The notes under the pieces: generated by a model
What the model was told of the DNA's origin: nothing
The model's input: only the letters and a program-made list of their open reading frames with translations
Database searches by the model: none
Made by a program: the position numbers and the translations under genes
Part shown: one piece after another, positions 8,882 to 17,230 of the stretch
Numbering within the stretch: position 1 is the first letter of the stretch
Layout of the letters: every line of letters begins with the position of its first letter
Origin: an uncultured Caulobacter sp.
Lineage (GTDB): Bacteria > Pseudomonadota > Alphaproteobacteria > Caulobacterales > Caulobacteraceae
Direction: 5' to 3'
NCBI GenBank assembly: GCA_913776195.1
Contig: CAJYMH010000018.1
Span: 1 to 41,399, forward strand
DNA: 41,399 bases

Positions 8882-9458
8882 GACCCTGCCTCCCGGTCGC
8901 CGACGCTCCATCCTGTGGAGCCAAGCGGCCTCTGAGCCTATCCAAACCACGTTTGACATGGGATTTCACCGTCCCCAGGGGGGCCCCGAGAGCTTCGGCC
9001 GCTTCGGCATGGGACAGGCCCGCGCCGTAGCAGAGCGAGATGCACATCCGCTCCGAGGCCGGAAGCGCGCGAAGCGCCTCATCGAGATCGATCCGCGTCG
9101 CCGCGAAAGCTTCTCCCCCGTGTCCTTCCGAAGCTTCACCGTCATCTGTGGCGGCAACAAGGCGTGACTCCTTGCGCCAGCGACGAACATAGAGCCGGGC
9201 TGCGATCCGCTTGACCCAGGCCGCGAACGGCCCCTCCCCACGGAACTCCGCGACCCGCTCGAACGCCTGCAAGAAGGCGTCCTGGGCTAGGTCGTCGGCC
9301 ACCGAGGCTTCCGCTCCCATCCGGCGCAAAAGCGCGCGGACCGCAGAGCCGTGACGGCGCACCAGCTCTCCGAAGGCCGGCCGATCACCGGTGGCCGCAA
9401 GCGTGGCCAACTCGACGTCGTGCAGACTTCCGATATTAGGCGGGCTTGTCTTGCCCAT
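8874..9458 (-). CDS. ECF-type RNA polymerase sigma factor (cassette 2)
   Basis: The 194-residue product has the two-domain ECF layout. Region 2 is near residues 25-95, with FGELVRRHGSAVRALLRRM and ADDLAQDAFLQAFERV followed by FAAWVKRIAARLYVRRWRK. Region 4 is near 125-180, with LPASERMCISLCYGAGLSHAEAAEAL and the helix-turn-helix GTVKSHVKRGLDRLRGRL. A Glu/Gly-rich linker (DDGEASEGHGGEA) separates them. It directs RNA polymerase to a regulon that cannot be named from sequence. It overlaps the downstream small membrane protein gene and follows a DUF6249-like gene, with the gene starts 27 bases past that stop. ECF factors often regulate their own operon. Confidence 0.93.
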   Translation of the reverse strand: MGKTSPPNIGSLHDVELATLAATGDRPAFGELVRRHGSAVRALLRRMGAEASVADDLAQDAFLQAFERVAEFRGEGPFAAWVKRIAARLYVRRWRKESRLVAATDDGEASEGHGGEAFAATRIDLDEALRALPASERMCISLCYGAGLSHAEAAEALGAPLGTVKSHVKRGLDRLRGRLAPQDGASATGRQGHG

Positions 9459-9485
9459 GATCCAATCTCCCCAACTGGATCGCGA

Positions 9486-9884
9486 TCAGCCCTGTTTCTC
9501 GATCTGGTCGCCCTTATTCGGGTTGAAGAAGCTGAGGACCACGTAGGCCACGCCGATCAAACCCGGGATCAGACCGATGCCCAGCAGCGGGTAGAAGGCG
9601 TCGCTTTCCTGGTAGCCGACCATCCAGCCGAAGGCGGCGATGCCCGCGCCCACGGAGATCAGGATGATGCCGGTGCGGATGTCGCTCTGGGCGGACGAGA
9701 CCTTGCGGACCTTCACGTCCTTGCTCATCGCGTCGATCAGTTCCGGAGGCAGTTCCTGGCCCTTGTCGATGGCGGCGCGGATCGTGGCCTGCATCTCCTG
9801 GCGTTCACGGCTCTTCAGCCACTTCGGGATGACGACGATCGCGATGACCATGATGAATGGCGCGAGCGGGATGAGAATTTCCAT
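9486..9884 (-). CDS. DUF6249-like small membrane protein
   Basis: The product has 132 residues: an N-terminal hydrophobic helix (MEILIPLAPFIMVIAIVVIP), a charged amphipathic stretch (RERQEMQATIRAAIDKGQEL), the segment PPELIDAM, then two more hydrophobic helices near 75-92 and 98-117. The pattern G-x-E-x-P-P-x-x-L/I-x-x-A is shared with the 131-residue protein at 10862-11257, which suggests the two are paralogues. I assign the DUF6249 family by resemblance; its function is unknown. It is the first gene of the second ECF cassette. The roughly 130 bases upstream (9885-10011) must hold the promoter, but I could not recognise a confident one. Confidence 0.75.
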   Translation of the reverse strand: MEILIPLAPFIMVIAIVVIPKWLKSRERQEMQATIRAAIDKGQELPPELIDAMSKDVKVRKVSSAQSDIRTGIILISVGAGIAAFGWMVGYQESDAFYPLLGIGLIPGLIGVAYVVLSFFNPNKGDQIEKQG

Positions 9885-10011
9885 GACCAGAACCCCTTTT
9901 GACTTGTGGCGGTGAGCCTGTCGCTTCCGCCTTCTGTAGGGAAGAGGCTTTGACGACCCGCAACAGATGCAATTGTTCTGATTAAACCTTCGTCATCCTT
10001 GAAGCCTCTCG

Positions 10012-10320
10012 TCAGCGTCTGTCCAAGGCCTTCGACAACATCCGGCCGCCCAAGGTCAGAAACAGAACCAGCGCCAAGTTCAACAGTCCCGGGGCCAGGG
10101 CCGAGATGAGATCGATCAGCGCCTGCTGACGCTTCAGCAGACCGTCCAGGGTCCAAAGCAGCGCCGCCGCCGCCAGCATCACCGGGACCATCGCCAGGAT
10201 GTTGTAGATCGCCCGCCGGCGGGCGATGCGCTGGGCCAGATCGGCCGAGAAGGCGAATCCTTGCGGTTCGGGCCGGGCGGCGGTCGTCAGCAGGGCGGAG
10301 AGTTTCTGATCAGGCGTCAT
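10012..10320 (-). CDS. Small two-helix membrane protein, possible anti-sigma partner (cassette 1)
   Basis: The product has 102 residues from ATG 10320 (MTPDQKLSALLTTAARPEPQ). A short cytoplasmic N-terminus with FAFSADLAQRIARRR is followed by a hydrophobic segment (residues 42-58) and a second one (residues 72-93). It lacks a recognisable anti-sigma zinc motif. The start lies within the end of the ECF gene (11-base overlap, 10310-10320). Both the layout and the F-x-F/A ... R-x-x-R-R pattern before the first helix echo the protein at 8501-8881. A role as membrane anchor or anti-sigma for the overlapping ECF factor is inference. Confidence 0.72.
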   Translation of the reverse strand: MTPDQKLSALLTTAARPEPQGFAFSADLAQRIARRRAIYNILAMVPVMLAAAALLWTLDGLLKRQQALIDLISALAPGLLNLALVLFLTLGGRMLSKALDRR

Positions 10321-10849
10321 GTGATCCTCCCAGGGCGGCGAGCAGGCGAGCCCTGCCCCGATCCACATAAGACTTCACCGTGCCCAGCGGCAGATCCAGG
10401 GCTTCTGAAGCCTCCGCGTGCGACCACCCCTCGACCAGGCACAGGGTGATGCAAGCCCGCTGCCCCTGTGTCAGTTCGCCCATAGCCTGAGCCACGGCCA
10501 GTCGATCCTCGCCCGACAACCCCGGCGTCGCGTCGGCGATCTCCAACCAGGCGCCGTCCCTGGTCGCGTCGCGACGGCGCGAGCGCAGCCGGTCCTGAGC
10601 CTTGCGCCAGCCGATGCCACACAACCAGGACCGAACCCGCGCCGGATCCTTCAGCCGGCCAAGATGGCCCCAGGCGGTCAGGAACACCTCCTGCGCCAGA
10701 TCTTCCGCCTCCGCCGCCGATCCCCCGAGACTTCGCCTCAGGAACCCGCGGAGCGCCGCCTCGTGCCGCTGCACCAGCCTCATGAAGGCCGCATCCGAGC
10801 CTGCGCGGGCGGCAGCCACCAGCGCTTCGTCGCCCCACCCCGTGTTCAT
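10310..10849 (-). CDS. ECF-type RNA polymerase sigma factor (cassette 1)
   Basis: The 179-residue product is an ECF sigma factor. Region 2 contains FMRLVQRHEAALRGFLRRSL, AEDLAQEVFLTAWGHL and RSWLCGIGWRKAQDRLRSRR. Region 4 contains LTQGQRACITLCLVEGWSHA and GTVKSYVDRGRARLLAALG. It is similar in size and layout to the factor at 8874-9458, but the -35-recognition helices differ (KSYVDRGRARL against KSHVKRGLDRL), so the two may read different promoters. It starts 12 bases after the upstream membrane protein gene and overlaps the downstream one. Regulon and signal are unknown. Confidence 0.92.
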   Translation of the reverse strand: MNTGWGDEALVAAARAGSDAAFMRLVQRHEAALRGFLRRSLGGSAAEAEDLAQEVFLTAWGHLGRLKDPARVRSWLCGIGWRKAQDRLRSRRRDATRDGAWLEIADATPGLSGEDRLAVAQAMGELTQGQRACITLCLVEGWSHAEASEALDLPLGTVKSYVDRGRARLLAALGGSHDA

Positions 10850-10861
10850 TGGCGACGATCA

Positions 10862-11257
10862 TCAGGCGCGCGGTCGAGTGACAAGCAGGACGACCAACGA
10901 GGCCAAGGCCAGCGCCGCCATCACCACCGCCACAATCACGAAGGCCGCACCGACCCCGAACAGATCGGTCACCGCCGCGAATGTGAAGCCCACGGCCATA
11001 ACGCCGAACATCACCACCGAATAGAGGTGCCCTTCGCGGCTTTTGCCCATGCCGCCCGCGTTACGGCTTTCGTCCTGGGGGCGCTCAAGGGCCTCGAGAA
11101 GTTTAGCAGGCGGCTCGGCACCGTTGGCGGCATAGCTCTTCATAAGCTCGATCGCCGCCTGCTGATTACGGTACTTCAGCCACGCTTCCCATCCAGCGTA
11201 CGCGAAACCGAAAAGCGGGAAGAGAAGCCACCAGTATCCGCGGAAGATGTCTTCCAT
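10862..11257 (-). CDS. DUF6249-like small membrane protein (cassette 1)
   Basis: The product has 131 residues: an N-terminal hydrophobic helix (WWLLFPLFGFAYAGWEAWLK), an amphipathic stretch (RNQQAAIELMKSYAANG), the segment AEPPAKLLEAL, then two strongly hydrophobic helices near 81-100 and 104-126. It aligns in layout with the 132-residue protein at 9486-9884, including the E-x-P-P motif. No catalytic motif is visible. GGAG lies eight bases before the ATG. It opens the first ECF cassette, and the promoter should lie in the 245-base gap upstream. Confidence 0.72.
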   Translation of the reverse strand: MEDIFRGYWWLLFPLFGFAYAGWEAWLKYRNQQAAIELMKSYAANGAEPPAKLLEALERPQDESRNAGGMGKSREGHLYSVVMFGVMAVGFTFAAVTDLFGVGAAFVIVAVVMAALALASLVVLLVTRPRA

Positions 11258-11502
11258 GTCCTTGTCTCCGTGCCGACGCGGTCATTCGCGCCGTTTTCAC
11301 CTGGTAGTCGCCGCCGATCATGGGTCTGGATGCAGGGCCGAGAAAAAAGATCCGGCGTGTATTCCCAAGGAACAGCGTCCGCGGCGTCTCGATGGCGTCG
11401 GCAAGGTGGAGCTTAAGCGAATTTCGCGACGACCGGCTAGGAACGCCGTCACTGCCTCTGGACGAGGTCCGGGAGTCGCCGGAGCTTTGAGCTCGACTGT
11501 CC
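11258..11502. other. Non-coding gap before the first ECF cassette
   Basis: These 245 bases separate the cassette's first gene from the stop of the YffB-like gene. They should carry the promoter of the cassette on the minus strand. The palindrome CCCTAAAGGG at 11501-11510 spans the YffB stop. I could not identify a promoter shared with the second cassette by eye and see no convincing gene here. Confidence 0.4.
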
Positions 11503-11844
11503 CTAAAGGGCCGCCGCATAGAGGTCGGGCTTGAAGCCGACCAGACGCTTGTCGCCCAGGTCCAGGATCGGGCGCTTGATCATCGACGGCTGGGCCAGCA
11601 TCAGGTCGATGGCCTTAACCGCGTCGATATCCTGACGATCGGCCTCTGGCAGCTTGCGGAAGGTGGTCCCGGCGCGATTTAGGACGGTCTCCCAGCCGAA
11701 CTCGTCCACCCAGGCCTGCAGATGCGGCCGGTCGACGCCGGCTGTCTTGTAGTCGTGGAAGTCGTAGGCGACGCCCTTGGCTTCCAGCCACTTGCGGGCC
11801 TTGGCGACAGTGTCGCAGTTCTTGATGCCGTACATGGTGATCAT
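11503..11844 (-). CDS. ArsC/Spx-family thiol reductase (YffB type)
   Basis: The 113-residue product is a thioredoxin-fold protein of the ArsC/Spx superfamily. The start MITMYGIKNCDTVAKARKWL, then AYDFHDYKTAGVD, RAGTTFRKL and MIKRPILDLGDKRLVGF are the hallmarks of the YffB branch. The active cysteine is Cys10; there is no second cysteine at CxxC spacing (NCDT), as in YffB, which is reported to be glutathione-dependent rather than an arsenate reductase. The start at 11844 has AAGG upstream; ATG 11835 is an alternative three codons later. It stands alone, divergent from the VOC gene at 12001. Confident for family, not for substrate. Confidence 0.88.
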   Translation of the reverse strand: MITMYGIKNCDTVAKARKWLEAKGVAYDFHDYKTAGVDRPHLQAWVDEFGWETVLNRAGTTFRKLPEADRQDIDAVKAIDLMLAQPSMIKRPILDLGDKRLVGFKPDLYAAAL

Positions 11845-12000
11845 GCCCCTTCCCTTCCGCCATTCGTGACGAAGATCAAGAAGCCTGGAAGATCGGGGCG
11901 CGGGAATAAATCGCGGCCCCTGTCGGATCGCATAGCGGTCGTCCGTCCTTGAACCGACAGCCCGACGAGCGATCATCGCTCCAGCCAAGGAGGACCCGCC

Positions 12001-12477
12001 ATGCCGAAGATCACCCCGTTCCTGTGGTTCGACACCCAGGCCAAGGAGGCGGCGGATTTCTACGTGTCGATCTTCCCGAATTCGCGCATCCGGGACGTGT
12101 CCTACTATTCGGAAGGCATGCCCGCGCCGGCCGGTTCGGTGATGGTCGTGGAGTTCGAGCTGGACGGCCAGGTGTTCCAGGCCCTGAACGGCGGGCCGCA
12201 CTTCAAGTTTGATGAAGCCGTCTCGTTCATGATCGACTGCGCCGATCAGTCGGAGGTCGATTACTACTGGGAGAAGTTGCTGGCCGACGGCGGTGAGGAA
12301 TCCCAGTGCGGCTGGCTGAAGGATCGCTTTGGCCTGTCGTGGCAGGTGACCCCGCGCAAGCTGATGCAACTGATGGCCGACCCGGACAAGGCCAAGGCGG
12401 CCCGGGTCGCCGCCGCGATGATGCGGATGGTCAAGATCGACATCGCGCAGATCGAGGCGGCGGCCGAAGGGGGTTAG
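12001..12477 (+). CDS. VOC superfamily (PhnB / 3-demethylubiquinone methyltransferase-like fold) protein
   Basis: The 158-residue protein begins PKITPFLWFDTQAKEAADFY, then VSIFPNSRI, FELDGQVFQALNGGPHFKF and CGWLKDRFGLSWQVTP, the signature of the PF06983 branch of the vicinal-oxygen-chelate fold. Older annotations call these 3-demethylubiquinone-9 methyltransferases, but they have no SAM-binding motif and the reaction is unknown. The ribosome-binding site AAGGAGG nine bases before the ATG is near perfect, which suggests strong translation. Its stop overlaps the convergent GST stop by four bases (TTAG, 12474-12477). Confidence 0.9.
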   Translation: MPKITPFLWFDTQAKEAADFYVSIFPNSRIRDVSYYSEGMPAPAGSVMVVEFELDGQVFQALNGGPHFKFDEAVSFMIDCADQSEVDYYWEKLLADGGEESQCGWLKDRFGLSWQVTPRKLMQLMADPDKAKAARVAAAMMRMVKIDIAQIEAAAEGG

Positions 12478-13178
12478 TCCTTCGAGGGAATGCGCAGCCC
12501 GCGCTGAACGGCCGGGCGGGCCAATCCGCGCTCAAGCCAGGCGGCGACGTTTTTGAAGCTAGCAAACTCCACCAGTTCGCCAGCTTCGTAGAAGCCGATC
12601 AAGTTACGCACCCAGCCAAGCATTGAGATGTCGGCGATGGTGTACTGGCCGCCCATGATCCAATCGCGGCCTTCTAGGCGGTTATCCAGCACGCCCAGAA
12701 GACGCTTGGATTCGGCGACGTAGCGCTGCAGCGGGCGCTTATCCTCGTAATCTCGGCCGGCGAACTTGTGGAAAAAACCCACCTGCCCGAACATCGGGCC
12801 GAGCGCGGCCATCTGGAAGAACACCCATTGCAAGGTCTCATATCGCCCGGCCGCATCGGCGGGGATCAACTTACCGGTCTTCTCCGCCAGATAGACCAAG
12901 ATCGCGCCGGACTCGAACAAGGCCAGCGGCTGGCCTCCCGGACCGTCGGGATCGATGATCGCCGGAATCTTGCCGTTGGGGTTTAGGGAAAGGAATTCCG
13001 GACCCCAGGTCTCGTTCTGGCCGATGTTCACCGCGTGCGGCTCGTACGGCAGGCCAAGCTCCTCCAGCGCGATCGAAACCTTCACTCCGTTCGGCGTTGG
13101 CCAGGAATAGAGCTGCAGGCGTTCTGGGTTCTGAGCCGGCCAGCGCCGGGTGATCGGGAATACGGAAAGATCGGGCAT
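12474..13178 (-). CDS. Glutathione S-transferase (nu-class / YfcG-Ure2p-like)
   Basis: The 234-residue product has an N-terminal thioredoxin-like domain. It contains LYSWPTPNGVKVSIALEELG, FLSLNPNGKIPAIID with the cis-Pro, and the glutathione-binding Glu-Ser pair in ALFESGAILVYLAEKTGKL. The C-terminal helical domain contains WIMGGQYTIADISMLGWVRN. TPNGxKV and the long residue block before the first strand match the YfcG/YghU (Ure2p-like) branch, which often has disulphide-bond reductase activity. I chose ATG 13178 because GGAG lies six bases upstream; a GTG at 13190 would add four residues. The 195 bases upstream (13179-13373) show no gene I would defend. Confidence 0.9.
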   Translation of the reverse strand: MPDLSVFPITRRWPAQNPERLQLYSWPTPNGVKVSIALEELGLPYEPHAVNIGQNETWGPEFLSLNPNGKIPAIIDPDGPGGQPLALFESGAILVYLAEKTGKLIPADAAGRYETLQWVFFQMAALGPMFGQVGFFHKFAGRDYEDKRPLQRYVAESKRLLGVLDNRLEGRDWIMGGQYTIADISMLGWVRNLIGFYEAGELVEFASFKNVAAWLERGLARPAVQRGLRIPSKD

Positions 13179-13373
13179 GGGTGGCTCCACTGCGGCAGCC
13201 TCAGTTAGGCGCCCGCTCGCTTGAGCGCCATGGCGGTCGATCTCTTTACCGCCTCGTTATATGGTCCGCGACGCGACACGCGGCGCCAAGCCTACAATCC
13301 AAAGCGGTGTAGCGAGAAAGAAGCGACGCGACGGGCGCCCATGGAATCGGCGCGTTGGCGTCCCGATCTACCC

Positions 13374-14141
13374 TCAGCCTTGTTGGGCGGCGAGCATCAC
13401 CAGATCGGCGACCCGCTTCGGCTGTGACAGCAGCGAGACGTGGCTAGCGGCGATCTCCACGGTCGTTGCTTTCATCCGCTTGGCCAGGAACCGCTGAAGA
13501 TCGGGGTTGATCGTGCGGTCTTGGGTCGAGACCGCATAAAATGGCGGTTTGGCTCGCCATGCCGCCTGCGTCGTCCGCGCCGTCAGCAGCGCGCGCTCAA
13601 ACGGCTGCTGCACCGCGTAAAGCACGCGCGCTTCAGCGCGCGGTAGGTCCCCCGCAAAGTCATTCAAGAACGCTGTCTCCGACAAACGCCCCTCATCGCC
13701 ATCGAAGACCACCCCCGCCGCGGCCGGGGGCGTTGCGAACTGTTTGGCCAAAGCGGCGTAGTCTTCTCCCGCATCCGGCGCACGAGCTGCAATGTAGACG
13801 AGCGATGACACATTGGGGTGCACGCCCACCTCACTGACGATGACGCCGCCAAAACTATGCCCGGCAAGTACGGTGGGACCATCTTGCCGATCAAGGACGC
13901 GCCACACCGCCGCGGAGGCTTGCTCCAGCGTGGTCAGCGGGTGTTGAACGGCGGTTACATTTAAGCCGGCCGCTTGAAGTCGGGTGATAACCTTGATCCA
14001 GCATGATCCGTCGGCATAGAGCCCGTGCGCCAAAACGACATTCTTCACCTTTGACGGTGCTGCGGATCGACTGGCGCCAGCGGCGCCCAAAGGCGCACTC
14101 GCAGCAAGAGCGGCCGATAATGTGCGTCGATTGATCGTCAT
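13374..14141 (-). CDS. Tat-exported alpha/beta hydrolase
   Basis: The 255-residue product starts TINRRTLSAALAASAPLGAA, a twin-arginine signal peptide. The mature part is an alpha/beta hydrolase: oxyanion region LAHGLYADGSCW, nucleophile Ser96 in GHSFGG, probable acid Asp208 in STQDRTI and His234 in AASHVSLLS. The pattern resembles esterases annotated as salicylate-esterase or EstC-like proteins in proteobacteria. The substrate is unknown. ATG 14141 has GGAG five bases upstream; the longer in-frame reading to 14210 has no ribosome-binding site and would bury the signal peptide. Transcribed toward the GST gene but 195 bases away, so probably separate. Confidence 0.87.
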   Translation of the reverse strand: MTINRRTLSAALAASAPLGAAGASRSAAPSKVKNVVLAHGLYADGSCWIKVITRLQAAGLNVTAVQHPLTTLEQASAAVWRVLDRQDGPTVLAGHSFGGVIVSEVGVHPNVSSLVYIAARAPDAGEDYAALAKQFATPPAAAGVVFDGDEGRLSETAFLNDFAGDLPRAEARVLYAVQQPFERALLTARTTQAAWRAKPPFYAVSTQDRTINPDLQRFLAKRMKATTVEIAASHVSLLSQPKRVADLVMLAAQQG

Positions 14142-14340
14142 CACGTCTCCAATTCCAAAAGACGGAAGGCTGGCTTCAGAAGCAGGTGGCGGTCGCCTGC
14201 CCTGGCGCACGAATTTGCACGCGCCGCTATGATAGCGAACCTGGAGATCAATGCGCGGGGGACGGCCTGGGCGCGATCCCAGTCCAAAGATGTGGGACGA
14301 CCCGAAAAGGGCTCACAAATGACTTCGGCGGCGGACCGAA

Positions 14341-14376
14341 GAAAAAGGCCTTCCGCGATTTCTCGCGAAAGGCCTT
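14341..14376 (-). terminator. Intrinsic terminator of the guaB-guaA operon
   Basis: On the minus strand the RNA has a 14-bp stem (arms 14363-14376 and 14345-14358) around a GAAA tetraloop, followed by five U residues (the A run at 14342-14346, two of which also close the stem). The only imperfect pair is a G-U wobble on this strand and a mismatch on the other, so the orientation is clear. It begins four bases after the guaA stop. Confidence 0.88.
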
Positions 14377-14379
14377 GAA

Positions 14380-15942
14380 CTACTCCCATTCGATCGTGCC
14401 GGGAGGCTTGGAGGTGACGTCGTAGACGACGCGGTTTACGCCGCGCACCTCGTTGATGATCCTTGTGGCGGTCTTGCCCAAGACCTCCCACGGAAACTCG
14501 AAGAAGTCGGCGGTCATGCCGTCGGTGGAGGTCACCGCGCGCAGGGCCAGAACGTTCTCGTAGGTGCGGGCATCGCCCATGACACCGACGGTCTTTACCG
14601 GCAGCAGCACGGCGAATGCCTGCCAGATCTTGTCGTAGAGGCCGGCCTTGCGGATCTCTTCAAGATAGATGGCGTCGGCGTCCTGCAGGACCTTCACCTT
14701 CTCCGGCGTGATGTCGCCGGGGATGCGGATGGCCAGGCCCGGCCCGGGGAAGGGGTGGCGGCCTACGAAGTCTTTGTGCAGTCCCAGCTCGACGCCGAGG
14801 GCGCGAACCTCGTCCTTGAACAGTTCGCGCAGGGGCTCGACCAGCTTCAGCTTCATGAAGTCCGGCAGGCCGCCCACATTGTGGTGGCTCTTGATCACCG
14901 CCGAGGGACCGCCGCGCGCCGAGACGCTTTCGACCACGTCGGGATAGAGCGTGCCCTGAGCCAGGAATTCGGCGCCTTCCATCTTGGCGGCTTCCTTGTC
15001 GAAGACGTCGATGAACAGCTTGCCGATGGTCTTGCGTTTGGTTTCGGGGTCGGAGACGCCGGCCAGCTCACCCAGGAACAAGTCCCCAGCGTCCACATGG
15101 ATCAGCGGGATGTTGTAGTGGTCGCGGAACAGGCCGACGACCTGCTCGCTCTCGCCCTTCCGCATCAGGCCGGTGTCGACATAGACGCAGGTCAGCTGAT
15201 CGCCGATGGCCTCGTGGATCAGCACCGCGGCCACGGAGCTGTCGACGCCGCCGGAGAGGCCGCAGATCACCTTGCCGCCGCCGACCTGGTCGCGGACCTT
15301 CTGGACCATCTCCTGGCGGAAGGCCGCCATGGTCCAGTCGCCCTTCAGACCGGCGATGTTGTAGAGGAAGTTGCGATAAATTTTTGCGCCGTTGACCGTG
15401 TGAACCACCTCCGGGTGGAACTGCACGCCGTAGATCTTGCGGGCGTCGTCGGCGATGGCGGCGAAGGGCGCGCCGGTCGAGGTGGCGATCACCTCGAAAC
15501 CTTCCGGGATCTGGGTGACCCGGTCGCCGTGGCTCATCCAGACCGTTTCAAGCTCGCCCACCCCGGCCAGGCCGGCGAACAGCGGGCTGGCCCTGCCGAT
15601 GGTCAGTTCGGCGCGGCCGAACTCGCCGGCGTGACCGCCCTCGACCTTGCCGCCCAGCACGTCGCACAGCAGTTGCTCGCCGTAGCAGACGCACAGCATG
15701 GGCAGGCCCAGGTCGAAAAGCTTGCGGCCGATACGCGGGCTGTCGTCCTCAAGCACGCTGGACGGACCACCCGACAGGATGATCGCTGACGGCTTGTAGT
15801 CATCCACCAGGGCCTCGACCTTGTCGAAGGGATGGATTTCGCAATAGACGCCGGCCTCGCGGACGCGGCGGGCGATCAGTTGGGTCACCTGGCTGCCGAA
15901 ATCGACGATCAGGACCCGCTGGTGGTTCGGCTCGGCAGTCAT
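14380..15942 (-). CDS. guaA: GMP synthase (glutamine-hydrolysing)
   Basis: GuaA aminates XMP to GMP using glutamine and ATP. The 520-residue product has a class-I glutaminase domain with triad Cys86 (VCYGEQL), His176 and Glu178 (QFHPEV). The ATP-pyrophosphatase domain has the PP-loop SGGVDSS at 230-236, and the C-terminal dimerisation domain ends [14 protein letters not shown], the usual GuaA ending. Length and motifs are those of a normal, functional enzyme. It is the last gene of a minus-strand run guaB-MAPEG-methyltransferase-guaA, starting 16 bases after the methyltransferase stop, and an intrinsic terminator follows its stop at once. Confidence 0.98.
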   Translation of the reverse strand: MTAEPNHQRVLIVDFGSQVTQLIARRVREAGVYCEIHPFDKVEALVDDYKPSAIILSGGPSSVLEDDSPRIGRKLFDLGLPMLCVCYGEQLLCDVLGGKVEGGHAGEFGRAELTIGRASPLFAGLAGVGELETVWMSHGDRVTQIPEGFEVIATSTGAPFAAIADDARKIYGVQFHPEVVHTVNGAKIYRNFLYNIAGLKGDWTMAAFRQEMVQKVRDQVGGGKVICGLSGGVDSSVAAVLIHEAIGDQLTCVYVDTGLMRKGESEQVVGLFRDHYNIPLIHVDAGDLFLGELAGVSDPETKRKTIGKLFIDVFDKEAAKMEGAEFLAQGTLYPDVVESVSARGGPSAVIKSHHNVGGLPDFMKLKLVEPLRELFKDEVRALGVELGLHKDFVGRHPFPGPGLAIRIPGDITPEKVKVLQDADAIYLEEIRKAGLYDKIWQAFAVLLPVKTVGVMGDARTYENVLALRAVTSTDGMTADFFEFPWEVLGKTATRIINEVRGVNRVVYDVTSKPPGTIEWE

Positions 15943-15958
15943 TCAGCGGAATTCCTTC

Positions 15959-17230
15959 TTAGGCGATCTTTTCCAGCACGGCGGCGAAGAAGCCGTCGGC
16001 GCCGGCGGTGCGGGGCGTGAGGCGGACATAGCCTTGCGGCGATGCGAATTGGTCGGCGGGCGCCGGGGGCGCGGCCAGACGGAAGGACGGGTTGCGGGCC
16101 AGGAAGGCCTCGACGCGATCCTCGTCCTCCTCGGCCAGGACCGAGCAGGTGACGTAGATCAGCTTGCCGCCGACCTTCACGAAGGGCGCGGCCTGGTCCA
16201 GCACGGCGTCCTGCTCGCCCTGACGGCGCTCCAGCGCTTCGGGCGTCAGGCGCCACTTGGTGTCGGGATGGCGACGCCAAGTGCCCGAACCCGTACAAGG
16301 CGCGTCCACGAAGACCACGTCCATCTTGCCGTCCAGACCCTTCAGCGGGTCCGTCTCGACGGGCGAACGAATCTGCAGGTTGCGCACGCCGGCGCGCTGG
16401 CCGCGGCGGATGGTGTCGGCCAGACGGCGAGCGTCGCTGTCGTGGGCGTAGATCTGGCCCGTGGAGCCCATGGCGGCGGCGAGCGCCAAGGTCTTGCCCC
16501 CACCCCCGGCGCAGAAGTCCAGAACCTGCTTGCCCTTCACCTCGCCCGCGCAGGCGGCGGCGATCTGGGAGCCGAGGTCCTGCACCTCGAACCAGCCCTT
16601 GGAGAAGGCGGGAATGGTCTCGACCGAGCCGGCGCGCTCGCTGGGATCGGGCGCGGGAATGCGCAGAGCCGTCGCCAGCAATTCGGTTGGTTGAGCGCCG
16701 AGGGGCTGCAACGCCTTCAGGGCGCGCGCCGGATCGGTCTTCAGGGTGTTGACCCGCAGGTCCACCGGCGCACGGGCGGCCAGGGCGGCGGCCTCGTCGC
16801 CCCTGCCCTCGCCGAACACGCGGGTCAGGCTGGCTTCGAGCCAATCGGGATAGTCGCCCTTGACCTGTGTCGGGGCGTCGTCGAGGGACTTCGGGTTTTC
16901 GAGCGCAGCGCTTTCGGCCTCGCTCAGGCCGCCAGGACCGTGAGGCTCCTCGGCGCAAGCCTCGGCGATACGCGAGACCGGCCAGGACCAGGAGAACCGC
17001 AGGGTCGCCAGGATCACGGCCCGCGCGCCGTCGTCGCCCATCATCCAGCCCAGCGACCGCTTGCGCCGCAGGGCGTCGAGCACTAGGCCGGAGACGAAGG
17101 CGCGGTCCTTGGAGCCGGCGAAACGAGAACGCTCGCCCCAGCCCTTGAGGGCCAGCTTCACGGGCTTATGGCGCGCCTCGATCTCTTCCAGAACCTCGAT
17201 CGCCGCCCCTATTCTTCCGCTGTCACGCAT
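15959..17230 (-). CDS. RsmB/NOP2-family RNA cytosine-C5 methyltransferase
   Basis: The 423-residue product has an N-terminal NusB-like helical region (about residues 1-130) and a C-terminal SAM-dependent m5C methyltransferase domain. The SAM-binding motif is LDFCAGGGGKTLALAAAM, motif IV is DAPCTGSGTWRRHPDTKW and motif VI is YVTCSVLAEED, giving the two cysteines of the NOP2/RsmB mechanism (TCS catalytic, PC for release). It would methylate 16S rRNA C967 if it is a true RsmB, but alphaproteobacteria carry several paralogues, so I leave the symbol empty. Its ATG (17230) directly abuts the MAPEG stop. Confidence 0.92.
   Translation of the reverse strand: MRDSGRIGAAIEVLEEIEARHKPVKLALKGWGERSRFAGSKDRAFVSGLVLDALRRKRSLGWMMGDDGARAVILATLRFSWSWPVSRIAEACAEEPHGPGGLSEAESAALENPKSLDDAPTQVKGDYPDWLEASLTRVFGEGRGDEAAALAARAPVDLRVNTLKTDPARALKALQPLGAQPTELLATALRIPAPDPSERAGSVETIPAFSKGWFEVQDLGSQIAAACAGEVKGKQVLDFCAGGGGKTLALAAAMGSTGQIYAHDSDARRLADTIRRGQRAGVRNLQIRSPVETDPLKGLDGKMDVVFVDAPCTGSGTWRRHPDTKWRLTPEALERRQGEQDAVLDQAAPFVKVGGKLIYVTCSVLAEEDEDRVEAFLARNPSFRLAAPPAPADQFASPQGYVRLTPRTAGADGFFAAVLEKIA

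Noticed and set aside
13221..13427. Small plus-strand open frame between the GST and hydrolase genes
   Set aside because: No ribosome-binding site, Arg-rich random composition, and it runs into the hydrolase gene on the other strand.
14142..14340. Gap between the hydrolase and guaA terminator searched for tRNA, small RNA or gene remnants
   Set aside because: No cloverleaf, no coding frame with a ribosome-binding site and no repeat; it probably holds only the hydrolase promoter.
14755..15789. 344-codon open frame antisense to guaA
   Set aside because: Shadow of guaA, whose active-site motifs on the minus strand are complete.
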